DNA from: Benincasa hispida | Taxonomy: Eukaryota > Streptophyta > Magnoliopsida > Cucurbitales > Cucurbitaceae | Reading direction: 5' to 3' | DNA length: 64,000 nucleotides | Assembly (NCBI RefSeq): GCF_009727055.1 | Contig: NC_052349.1 | Span: forward strand, 38,560,285 to 38,624,284 | In this document: one piece after another, positions 44,528 through 55,704 of the stretch | Numbering within the stretch: the first letter of the stretch is position 1 | How the letters are laid out: each line of letters begins with the position of its first letter | Notes under the pieces: model-generated | Seen by the model: the letters and a program-made list of their open reading frames with translations, nothing else | Databases searched by the model: none | What the model was told of the DNA's origin: nothing | Program-made: the position numbers and the translations under genes

Positions 44528-45391
44528 TTTGGTTGCAATTATGGATCAGATGTTGAGCTTGTTGAATTCCATTCTAATCTCATCTTATACTTTCAATTTG
44601 GAAAATTAATATTAAAATATATTTCTATCCAACAATTAGGATCGTTATAATATTTTTTCAAACTTGTATTTTTTTTTACCAATTTAATTTATGTATTTTT
44701 AAAAAAAGATTATTACGATTTAAACAAGAAAATTATAGGATTTAAATATATAATTTATGGAAGATCGATTACCAACATAATATTAAATTTTTATCGAGAT
44801 GTCGATATTTTCATCGATTTTGACTTGTTTCCATGAACTCAAATCATCATGAGGAATGAATCAATATTCCTATTATATCGTGAAAATCTCACATAACTTA
44901 AAAAATAAGTAACAAAATGTCACCAATATAAATATAAGGTGAATAATAACCATGTTAACTTATTTAAAAATCATGAAAGATTTATGAATTTTATTTTTTT
45001 AGCTTTTTTATTTTCATTTTTTTTTCTAAAAATATCTATCACATCAAAATTTTATTGATATTTCTATTAACATTTCAATAAAATAACACCTCGATATTTT
45101 CATCGATATCATTTTACTATATATATTTTTAGAAAATACATTTTTCTATATAGTTATGTCATGAAAAATGAGTAAATAATTTAATTTTAACCGTATTTAA
45201 ATTTGAAGGGTTAAATTTTAAAAAATAAAATAAAATGTACTCCAAAATTAGTTGTTACATCTACACTTTGATATAGTAAATTTTAAAAATTATTGATATA
45301 TATGTTTCTTTGCAAGCATGGTGAGGATAACTTGAGAGGTTAAAAACATTATATTATTGGTCTAAAAGTAAATGTCCAACAACTATATTTT

Positions 45392-45676
45392 TGTTGTAAA
45401 ATTGGAGAGCACAACAAGAACACGAATACCAATAAAATATAATATTAAAATAAATACAATATAAAATAATAATAAAATAAATTAAACATAATATAAATAA
45501 AAAAAAATAAAATAATTTAACCAAACATAAAGTTCTCTCTAAATTTTCCAATTGACCCACCAAATGACACTATAAGCAATTTGACAAGTAGGAGGTAGAT
45601 TATATGAACATTAATAATGTGTAATGTTCAGACACATGGACAACACTTTGAAAAATGGGGGCATGACACATGGTCA
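45392..45676 (-). repeat. 3' LTR of element D, U3 start missing
   Basis: It matches 48903-49214 over its length (attggagagcacaac, accaataaaatataatatta, gggggcatgacacatggtca). The 5' LTR and the copy at the window's right end share a further 40-odd bases beyond 'catggtca' that are absent here. Confidence 0.8.
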
Positions 45677-48600
45677 AAAAATCTGAAGTTTGAAATTACA
45701 CCCACCACCAGAGGATAAGTCTCTTCATAATTAATACAAGTTTTTGTGAAAAACCTTATGCAACTAGTCTTGCTTATATTTTGTGACCTCATTATTTTCT
45801 TCTTTTCTTCACAAATACCCATTTGTATCCCACATGTTGGACACCTTCTTGTGTTCAGACTACTAGTCCAAATACCTGAAGTTTTGAAAGTGAGTTTAAT
45901 TTTGCCTCGATTGTTTCTTTATGTTGCAACCAATCTTTTCTATATCAATATTCTTCAATAGATTTTGGTTCAGAATCCTCACTTTCATATATAATATCAA
46001 GAGCAATATTATATGCAAAATATTATCAATAACTACATGAGTTTGGTTCATCTTTTTCTTATCATGACATAGTTTATTGAAATCCCATTATTATCTTTAG
46101 GTATTTCACCTTTCTCACTAGTCATGTTAATGATTTCTTCATAGGTATTTACATCATCAACCAAATCTTTTTTATTATTAATTATTTTTCTTTTTTGAGG
46201 ATTTTTATCTTTGGAACCCATTGGTCTATCACGCTTCTGAGTGTTCCAGATTCATTATTGACAACTTATTGTATTGAGATATCAATTTTCGATGAACATT
46301 TGCAGCTAGTATATGTGATTTACTTGCTTTCTTTGCATCTATAAATGCATATGGTAACTGGTTTGCTATATTTTGTCAATGAATTATCTTCTGAACTTCA
46401 AGTTCACATTGATCAATACGGGGATCTAAATGAGATAATAACAATACATTACGTGTAACTTATTTTTCCAACTTCTTAATTCCTCCTAATGTTGGAAATT
46501 TTGTTTCATAAAATGACAATCAGCAAATCGTGCAGTAAATACATCACCCGTAAGGGGTTCAAGATATTTGATAATTGATGGGGAATCCTATCCAATATAT
46601 ATTCCTAACCTCTTTTGAGGACCCATTTTAGTACGTTGTGGTGGAGCAATTGGAACATATACTGCACATCCAAAAATTCTGAGATGGAAAATATTTGGCT
46701 CATAATCATAAGCTAATTGTAATAGTGAGTACTTGTGATAAAATATTGGCCTAATGCATACAAGTGATGCTGCATGCAAAATAGCATGTCCCCTTACAGA
46801 TGTAGGAAGCTTAGCTCTCATAAGCAATAGTCTAGCAATTAACTGCAAATATTTTATGAATGATTATGCTAAATCATTTTGTGTATGAACATGAGCTACA
46901 AGATGTTCAACACTTATCCCAATTGACATATAGTGATTATCAAAATCTTAGGATGTAAATACACCAGTATTATCAAGATGAATGGTCTTAATTGTATAGT
47001 CAGAAAATTATGCTCTTAACTTAGTTATGAAGCAAGTAATCTTGAAAATGCAAGATTTCGACTTGATAATAAGCACACATGTGACCATCTACTGGATGCG
47101 TCTATTAATATCATAAAATATCTAAATGGTCCACATGGTAGGTTAATAGATCCACATATATCACCATCAATTCGTTCAAAAAATGTAGGTGATTCAGTCA
47201 TAACTTTGACTGATGATAGTCTAATGATTAATTTGCCTTGAGAGCAGGCATCACATGATAATTCATTAGATTGAAGAATCTGTTGGCTCTTCAATGGACG
47301 CCCATTTGAATTCTCAATAATTCTTCTCATCATTATAGACCATAAATGATCTAATCTATCATACCAAATTGTAAATATGTCTGGATTCATGAATATTAGG
47401 TTCATTTTTGCATCTGTTTCAATTACTCGTATATGAGTATAATATAATCCAAAAGTAAAGCAAGCAACTCTTCTAGTATACATTTTTTTATATGAGATAG
47501 TAGATATGATATAAAAATACTCCATGTTATTCTTTCTATCAGTCTCAATATGATAACCATTGAAATGTATATCTTTAAAACTAAGTAGATTTCTCTTGGA
47601 TTGACTAGAGAACATTGCATTGTCAATTGTAAATTTTGTTCCTCTAAGCAAAATAATATTTGCTTTTCCAAACCATTCAATTAGTTTTGTAGAACCTGAT
47701 ATTGTATTGACTTTTGTTGATTGTCAGTTTGGAAAATATTTGCTAATTGTGTAAGTATTGTATGTGTAATTGCACTACTGTTTACCAAAAATAGATCTTC
47801 TTTACTCATTTTTTTGTCACCTAACATATGAAATGATTCAGGTTTCTTCATTAAAAGAAAATAATTACAATAAGAAAAATAACATTTGGAATAGACAACG
47901 GTTAACATCTGCTAAGAAGGAAAAAAAATAGAGATGAAACAACAACGTTAAATCAAAATATTTTCAAAGTCAAATGAAACACTTGATGTCCCATCAAGTA
48001 TGACGATTTTCTCTTCAGGAGATTCAAAGTAGTCTGTCACATCCAAATTTTCCATATGGATGATGCATCAAATATGTCATTATCCTGGTATGCAAAATTT
48101 GCTTCAACATTTTTTTCTTTTTCTTTCAGGGATGCTTGATAGAGATCAATTAAGTGTTTTAACATACGACAGGTACGTGACCAATGCTCAGTCATTCCAC
48201 ATTGGAAGCATTTATTTTCAACACTTTTTGAATTCTTATCTTGTGGAGCTTTTCTTTTGTGATCATCATTTTGTGTGGTCGTTTTGAAATTTGAATGATT
48301 AGAACGACCACCATAAAAATAATAATTATTTCTTCCTCTGCCACGGTCACGACCTCAACCATGACTAAGATCTCGACCAGGATTATTAAAATTCACAATA
48401 TTCACTTCAGGGAATGTTATTGTTCTAGTTGGTTGAAATTCATGATTTTTCATCTACGGTTAGACATTAGATGAGTGCATAATACTTTTAAAATATTTTT
48501 CTCAATATAGCTATTGTAGAAGCATATCCGAAATGTAGAAAAATGGTTTCTCTAACATATTGATTTAAAATTTTGGAGACTCGACTGCATCCATTACGAC

Positions 48601-48902
48601 GAGCTTTAGGAAGAACAATTGTTTTCTGATAATCACATTTTTATGGTATCCAGGTGTAGCTTGGCATCAAGCACTAATGACAAATAATTATTACCATTAA
48701 TATCAAATGCTACAAATTCTAATTTTATAATAATTTTCATAGTAACACTATTACAAAATATTATATTCATATTAGAAATTTAGTATATATCAAATATGTT
48801 AAACAAACTTTAATTTATTAATTATAACGAAGAGAGAAAAATCAACATACCTTTAGGACCTACCTTCAGCAGGGGACATGAAAGAAGCCCATGCTGATAA
48901 CG
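45677..48902 (-). pseudogene. Copia gag-pol remnant, element D
   Basis: From right to left: a zinc knuckle at 48210-48163 (CFQCGMTEHWSRTC, a full CX2CX4HX4C); a protease region at 47908-47681 (LVNSSAITHTIL, where the catalytic Asp of the usual VDS motif is Asn); a pre-integrase and integrase region at 47651-47025 (IWYDRLDHLWSIMMRR, GDICGSINLPCGPFRYF, LIDASSRWSHV); an integrase end at 46848-46588 (LRIFGCAVYVPIAPPQRTKM); a linker near 46230-46100 (DRPMGSKDKNPQKRK); and an RT start at 45822-45677 (EETYPLVVGVISNFRF). Stops and frameshifts separate the pieces. Nothing remains of the RT active site or RNase H. Confidence 0.85.
48887..48902 (-). other. primer-binding site of element D
   Basis: On the minus strand the sequence reads cgttatcagcatgggc. 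Plant Copia elements that prime from an internal part of initiator methionine tRNA have sites of the form TTATCAGCA. It sits between the 5' LTR and gag as expected. Confidence 0.6.
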
Positions 48903-48942
48903 TATAATAAAATTGGAGTGATAACGTATTATAAAATTGGAG
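48895..48942 (-). repeat. 24-bp tandem duplication at the LTR end
   Basis: tgataacgtataataaaatt plus ggag (48895-48918) is followed directly by the same 24 bases with one change (48919-48942). It covers the end of the 5' LTR and the first bases of the primer-binding site. Confidence 0.8.
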
Positions 48943-49255
48943 AGTACAACGGGAACACGAATACCGATAAAATATAATATTAAGATAAATATAATATAAT
49001 AATAAAATAAATTAAACATATTATATAAAATAATAAATTTCTCTAAATTCTCCACTTTCTCTAATTTTATGGACTTTACCCAATTGTCTTTCAAAACCCA
49101 CCAAATGCCACTATTTATAGGCAATTTGGTAAGTAGAAGGCAGGTTATATGGACACTAATAATGTATAATGTTGAGACATATGAACAACATTTTGGGGGC
49201 ATGACACATGGTCAATGGACATTAAGCATGGACATGTAATAGACATCAATTATCG
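48903..49255 (-). repeat. 5' LTR of element D
   Basis: About 350 bp, similar to 45392-45676 and to 63735-63999. Its start on the minus strand probably lies at 49255, where alignment with the third copy (TGATAATAAATGTCC) ends; here the first base pair of TG is changed. Long runs of 'aaaataaattaaacat' type make it very AT-rich. Confidence 0.75.
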
Positions 49256-50029
49256 TAATATTAATAATAATGTGATCATTTTGAGTGAATGATAGTGGCA
49301 TCAGTTTTTTTATTTTATATCCATGAGTGTCCCAGAAGAACAACTTATGCATAAATTAATCTCACGAACAATCAGTCTGACTGTATAGCTTTTAAGTACT
49401 AAGAAAACTCATAAATTATTAAATCTTAGGTACGTGACAATTATAAATTGAACTCATTCCCTCTAAGTTATTTATTAAATCAATGACATTTTTTTTTTAT
49501 TTTTACCATGGTTAATACTAGTTATAAAAACAACCTAAATTTGCAATTTAATGTTAGACTTGAAAGTATCTAAAATTTAGAAATTAAAATACATATAAGG
49601 ATAAAAATCGAAAGCCTAAATTTATGGTATATAATTTATTTCTTTTTCAGAACAATTATAAACCCACTCTTACACGCTAAAGTCAATTATTTAAGAAAGA
49701 TATTAAAACCCCATAATGTCTAAATTCACCAGCCCTATTTTCTCATCTGCAGCTGTTCACAAAGTTAAATACCTATAACAAGAGGTGGGCCCAAATGAGT
49801 TGATCAATAGGACCATTCGAGTTTCTTTTCTTTTGTCTTACTCTTTTTGTAATCATTTAAAATTTATGGTGATTGAATAAAACATTTCATTTGAATAATG
49901 CAAGGCTTAAGATTTTGATGTTGATGCAAACATTGTAATCTCAATTTTATGTTGATGCAAACATTGTAATCTCAATTTTACTGAAATATCAATGAAAATA
50001 TCGATAAAGTGTTCATGTTGCCGAAGGTC
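49256..50029. other. spacer with a 31-bp tandem repeat
   Basis: AT-rich spacer between element D and the CACTA element; no gene. Two perfect 31-bp units lie at 49918-49948 and 49949-49979 (atgttgatgcaaacattgta plus atctcaatttt). Confidence 0.75.
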
Positions 50030-50566
50030 CACTATAAAAATTTCGACTTTTATCAACGATGGAAATTGTCAGAAAAAGTCAGAAAATCGTTGGGACAATC
50101 TATCCGAATGAAATTTCAACCGTCGGTTGTATCTTCGGGAAAGCCTCGTAGGAAAACCTTCCGACCTAAAAAAGCCCCGTTAGAAAAAAAATATATCTCG
50201 ACGAAACAAGGATAGAAGCTTTTTCTGACCCTAAATGATACCGTTGGCAAAAGGTATTTCTCTTGACGGTAAAAATAATTTTTCACAGTTGGGAGAAGTA
50301 AACTTCTGTTTTAGTGGTTTCTTTTAGCATCGGGAGATGGTTACTTATCCCGATGCTCAATCTATGATTCAACCATCAACAAAAATTATCTTGAACTATT
50401 TTTAAAGTTACCTTTGCCGCGATGGTGACCTATTTTAGTGCCGGAAAAAAGGTAAAAAAAAAAAAAAAAAGCATGAAATTACACTTTTTCTTGACCTCTA
50501 TACCGTCGAGATTACATATTTAGGTGTCAAAATTTTCTTTTTTTCTTTATTTATTAAATTATATAC

Positions 50567-50574
<8 letters not shown>

Positions 50575-50616
<42 letters not shown>
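50575..50616. repeat. (AT)21 microsatellite
   Basis: A pure AT dinucleotide run of 42 bases inside the CACTA element, a likely site of length variation. Confidence 0.9.
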
Positions 50617-50618
<2 letters not shown>

Positions 50619-51990
50619 CAAATGTCATACCTATCTTAAAAATATCAAATAAACTAAAAAAAAATTGATAAAATTAATTAGATGTATAAAACATTAAATA
50701 AGATCCACAAAACATGTTTGAATCTTACAAATTTGTCAAATAAACAACTACTAATAAGATTCGTCTTAAACATAACATAACATTATCCACAAATTCTTAA
50801 CTCCGAAATAATATTACATAATATCCACAAAGTATCTATAAAACTCAAACCAACCTATATTTACACATTTTAAACTCAAACTTGATATACCATATAACAA
50901 TCTCAACATCAGTATATAACTTAAAACTCAACTTAAATATAAACATAATTAGACAATCACCCATATACCAACTTGAACCCAACATAAGAACATTAACAAA
51001 TTCAAATGAACTATATTCAAAATGAATATAAAACTTAAAACTCAACTTAAGAACATTAACAAATTGAAACAAACCAACTCATATTTACACATTTCAATCT
51101 CAAACTCAATATAGAATTTAAAACCCAACTTAAACTTAAACATAATTATACATTTACCCCTATACCAATTTTAAACCCAACATAAGAATATGAACAAATT
51201 CAAATGAACTTAAGAACATTATCAGAAAACACTATAAAAAACCTTATATAGTGTTTTTTTTGTAGTAGTAAGAAAATGCTGTAAAAAGTCTTTTATAGCC
51301 TTTTTTATAGCGATAAATAAACATTATAAAATATTTTCTATAGCATTTGAGGCATGCTGTCGTAGCACATATTATTAAAAGCCCCCGACATTTCATAATA
51401 TTTTTTTAATGCCATAAAAAGTGCTATTAAAAATTCTCTATTGCATAATTTTAATGTTATGATTGTTGTTTAATAGCACTCTTTATAACAATAAACTTGT
51501 TACTATGCTTGTTTCTATAGCATTTTTTTTTCTTTTTTGTGTTTTTATAACATTTGGTTTCAATATTATATATGTTCTATAGCTTTTTAAAATATTATAG
51601 TAGATATTATAACAATTTCTTGCTACTATTTATTATTAATAATAGCTATAATCGTAAACTATTATAACTTTAGTGTCGCAAATAATTTTATTCGCATTCT
51701 TTAAAATATCATATAAAACTATTTAATTTCGAGCAAACTTAGTATAACAATAAAATAAATTCAACCAGTAATTTTTAATAAAAGATAGTTAAAATATAAA
51801 ATACATAATTTACTGAGTATAGTAGCATATGTATAAAATACAAATATTTCTTCTTCTGATATTGGCTTAGACCCTTTATAGGAGGAAGCTTCTCTCAACT
51901 CGACCATTTGACTCTACATCAATAATTTAAATAAATAGTTGTATGACAATTGTATATAAATAAAGTTATAGTAAGGAATAAAAACTTACA

Positions 51991-53025
51991 TATGCATCAT
52001 TAGTGTCCTGATTAATAAACGAGTTGTCACTCTTAGAGTGTGTATGCTTAAATCTATCTACTAGGTCCATTTCTTGACCGTCGAGTCCTTTCTATAAAAC
52101 AATTCATATAGAAGATATTAATAATACTTTCTTACAAATCAAAAGTAGAAATACTTTTATTTCTACCGTGGATTCTCGTATGTGTATAAAAATCTTAGAA
52201 CCAGCTCTATGAGTGAACTTTAGAGCTGACCGATTCATTTGATTAGTCTCTGTCACTTTTTAATAAAATGAGAAATTAAGAGGAAATGAGTAATTGAAAT
52301 ATAAGTAAGTCAAAATAAACACAAAAGTTCTTACTTTCCATTTGGTGGATTCAAACTTAGTGCATAAAAAGTATCAATCTTCGATGGCATTTTTAAGTCG
52401 ATCAGGTGGGTACGCTCGTGCTTCTTTAAGACTTGCATATTTTTTATAGTGTTTATGTAGTTTCGACCAGTACTCTTCAAATGAATTTTTCATCTATTTA
52501 TTGATGAAATCATTGACCAGTTAGTTGGACAAGTTTAAATGAAAATGGTTCAGATTTTTTTTTTTATAAAAAAAACTAATTAATATCCATACACACGCAT
52601 ATATATAATTTGTAAAGTATCAAATAACCATCTTACCATTAATCGACTTTTAATAAGCTATCTAGATTCTTTTGATACCTCTCTCCATGTTCCATAACAA
52701 ACAGAAAATGATTCCCGAATGTTGGTATTCCAAATTCTTGGACATATTTATCCAAATCAATATTTCGATAGTATCTGCTGGCCATCCTACTAGTCGTACA
52801 ATTCACCTTTGAAGAAATTATACGTTGGTTTAACTACAAATTGAATATAAATTATACAAATTATACGTTAGTTTAAAAATTGGTTTAAATAAAAATTATA
52901 CATATTTTTATAAAAAAAATATGTGTATCTAAAATAACCTGAATTCTCTTCTACGGAGGATGATGCACCGATATGCTTGACTCTAAATACTCCACTAAAG
53001 CCTCCTCATTGGTGTGACCTACCAT
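51991..53025 (-). pseudogene. TNP1-like gene (Transposase_24), CACTA
   Basis: Spliced-looking pieces occur on the minus strand. Near 53025 is MVGHTNEEALVEYLESS; near 52490-52380 is KNSFEEYWSKLHKHYKKYA followed by EARAYPPDRLK; near 52360 is FLCTKFESTKWK followed by a GTAAG donor; near 52253-52165 is NQMNRSALKFTHRAGSKIF with FIHIRES; near 52094-51991 is DLVDRFKHTHSKSDNSF and a GTAAG donor. The NK-NR-LKF-H-GSK-F motif and the TH-K-DG-F motif after it mark the plant Ptta/En/Spm (Transposase_24) family, which binds subterminal repeats. Exon limits are approximate, and at least one stop is present. Confidence 0.65.
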
Positions 53026-54073
53026 TTTTCCTATGCAAACAAAAATATATATTATACAACAATACATATGTTGCTAAATGAAAAAGAATTTACATGATTA
53101 TCCCGTATCATTAAGATGTTCATCGAGACTCAAACTCCTATCAGAAGATGATTGTACATCCTCTTCCTCATAATTTATGAAGTCGTCATCAACTCGCTGA
53201 ATTATTTGTTCTTCTACGACTATAGGATCAACATCAACTCTATATAAACTGATATCATTCATTGATTCATCAATTGTATAAAGAACACTATTCACAACTT
53301 CTAATAACTCAGATTGGTCATCCTCATGTTCTTCTACTTCTGGCATGTCCCATACACACTTGTTTTGAACTACTTCACCACTTTCCAATTATTGCCATAT
53401 TTGGGATCATTGAGGTAAAATACTTGTTTAGCTTGACCGGCAAATACAAAAGGCTCGTTAACAAATCGACGATGGGTTGTATTAATTAATATATACTCCA
53501 AATCCATGTGTACTTTATTGGTCTTTTTAGGGTATGTGTCGAACCATGTACACTTAAACATAATTACACGTCTTCTTTTGGCATACTGGAAGTTCAAGAC
53601 TTCATTGATAACACCACAGAAATTATGAAGATCACTCCACCTTCACTTTTTGAAGGCACCATGATCCCACTATTTTGCATACTCGAACAATTATCACGCT
53701 CAATACTATGATGGCGTACTCTATTAACAATAAATTCACTGTATGATCACAGATCTGAAGCCGACCCCATCGCTAGTGAATATATATCATTAGAAACATC
53801 TCTATTTTCACGCAATGAAAGAACCTGTTAATTCAATATAACACACTAGATCTTGAAAACTAATGTCACTCACATTAATTTAATGGAATTGTTACTTGTC
53901 TTTTAATATCTCACTGACATGAGATTTGAACCAATCAGGAGAGCCTCACTGGTGTCTTTCATATAAATAAACATGACTTTGAGTTTCATGTTGAATTAGT
54001 CTCAAATATTGCCTATAAGAAAGAGGCATATTTCAAATTTCTATTTCACAATTTGTATCAAAATCATCAATTA

Positions 54074-55704
54074 GGGGTTGTTTGGGGCGTTGAGTTGAGA
54101 TAGGATGTCTAGAGTTCATATGTCTGTGTTTGGGGTGCAGAGTTGAGTTCATATGTCTGGGTATATAATGTAGTTTTTTGAACTATAAATAACATGCTTT
54201 TATGATTACTATTTTTGTTTTGAAAGTTTTTTATTCAATAATTCTACCCATCATTGTTTGAATAAAATATGGATTGCAATTTTTTTCTTTTAATTTATAA
54301 AACTTTTCTTTCTTTCTTTTTTGGGAAATGAACGAAAATTAACCCATTACATTTCTTGTAGAAATATGGTTAAATAAAATGAGAAACTAAAGCGAAATCA
54401 AAACATTTGATTCTTGCTAATTTTTCTCCATGAATTTCATTATTATCTTCTTCTTTTTCTTCTTTTTCCTATTGTTGCTTTATATTTTTATTATGTCGTA
54501 AATTTTTTAATTAAATCTTCTCCATCATCGTAACAGCCAATGGAATGTCGTCACATTTCTTCAACAGTTCCACTTTCATTTCCTCTAAATTTGGAGGATC
54601 ATTAGAGAACAAATCTCTATTTTTCACAAATTCTTGCTAGAAAATGTTCCAGGAAAAAAAAAATTTATTTTATAGTTTTTTTTTTGTTATATGTTACATA
54701 CTTTTCAACTACATACTTTTTGTCTAAACATTCTTAACACTCATTTGATATGTGAATTCATTACGTATAAATATTGCATTTAATGTAGACAAAATAATAA
54801 TTTTTATATAATCAACAACCTTACAACATACTTTAACAGCCATTAGTCTTATAGTAGTTGAAGTAGTTGTTGAAGTTGATTATCGAAGATGATTTTTGCT
54901 GGAGTTTGTAGTGAGAGGTAGTTTTCGAAGCCTGAAGTTGGTCACATGAAGGTGTATTGGAGTTGGTTGTCAAAGTTTGTCATCAGAGGTGGTTTTCGAA
55001 TATCAAAGTTGGTCGAGCAAAAGTGGTAATTGAAGTTGATCGTTGAAAATGATTTTCAGTGAAGATTATAGTCGGATGTGACTGTCGGAGCCCAAAGTTA
55101 GTTGTATGAAGGTGGTATTAGAGTTGGTTGTCGTAGTTTATCGTCAAAAGTGGTTGTCAAAGCCTCAAGTTGGTCGTCAAAGTTGCTCACTCAAAGGTGA
55201 TCATCGAAGGTGGTTTTCATCGAAGTTTGTAGTCGGAGATGGTTGTCAGAGCTTCAAAGATGATTGTTGGAGTTAGTCATCGGAGTTTATTGTCAGAGCC
55301 AATTGGTCATCGGAGTTGGTAATGAGAAGGTTGTTTTTGGAGTTAGCTCACCGGAGACGGTTATTGGAGGCCAGAATGGGATTTTGGAGTTGGTCGCCGG
55401 AGCTGCTATCTGAGGTGGTTGTCGGAGACTGGATTTCATTGTCAAAATTTTCATCGGAGATGGTTGTTGGAGACTAGAGTTGGTCGCCGGAGTTGTCACT
55501 AGAGGTGGTTGTCAGAGCTCGGAGTTAGTTCTCAAAGTGTGATAGTGGCCGATGGGTGAAGTTATTGAAAACATGGAAGAAGGGAGAGTTTGGGTGAGTT
55601 GGTATAAACTCAACTCCACCAACATTTAAAGTTGGTGGGCCAAACAATGAGTTGGTATATTATACCAACTCAATTCAACTCATGTTGGTGAGCCAAACAC
55701 TCCC
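54074..55704. mobile_element. Harbinger-like non-autonomous element
   Basis: The ends ggggttgtttggggcgttga (54074) and ccaacatgagttg... inverted (gagccaaacactccc, to 55704) are inverted repeats, and the flanks are perfect TTA triplets (54071-54073, 55705-55707), the duplication made by PIF/Harbinger elements. Both subterminal regions have 'gagttgagtt' or 'ccaactcaa' motifs. No transposase is present; most of the body is a degenerate repeat array. It interrupts the TNP2 pseudogene of the CACTA element, so it is younger. Confidence 0.78.
54870..55520. repeat. degenerate GGAGTTGGTCGTCGGAG repeats
   Basis: Dozens of short variants of 'gttggtcgtcggag', 'aggtggttgtcggagcc' and 'tttgtcatcggag' are packed into 650 bases. 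The frame at 55293-55499 on the minus strand is a by-product of this periodicity, not a gene. Confidence 0.8.

Larger units (their letters stand above)
40046..45391. other. AT-rich intergenic DNA with MITEs
   Basis: After the promoter of the minus-strand gene, no further gene is supported. The region contains a 'tatcgttgatagattttg' inverted-repeat element at about 40310-40450, a larger MITE at 41432-42191, related but poorly bounded MITE ends near 43700 (gtcccattcgataatta), and a W-box cluster at 44470-44527. Everything else is AT-rich sequence with poly(A) and poly(T) runs. Confidence 0.6.
45392..49255 (-). mobile_element. Copia element D, 3' half deleted
   Basis: A minus-strand Copia element different from A and B, with LTRs of about 350 bp. 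The order from right to left is 5' LTR (48903-49255), a tRNA-Met-type primer site (48887-48902), gag with zinc knuckle, protease, pre-integrase and integrase, linker, a short RT piece, then the 3' LTR (45392-45676). The RT stops just after its EETYPLV block and joins the LTR directly, so the rest of RT, RNase H, polypurine tract and the first 40-odd bases of the LTR are missing. No matching target-site duplication was found. Confidence 0.8.

Noticed and set aside
55293..55499. 68-residue frame on the minus strand
   Set aside because: It lies in degenerate repeats of a Harbinger-like element and has no recognisable domain.
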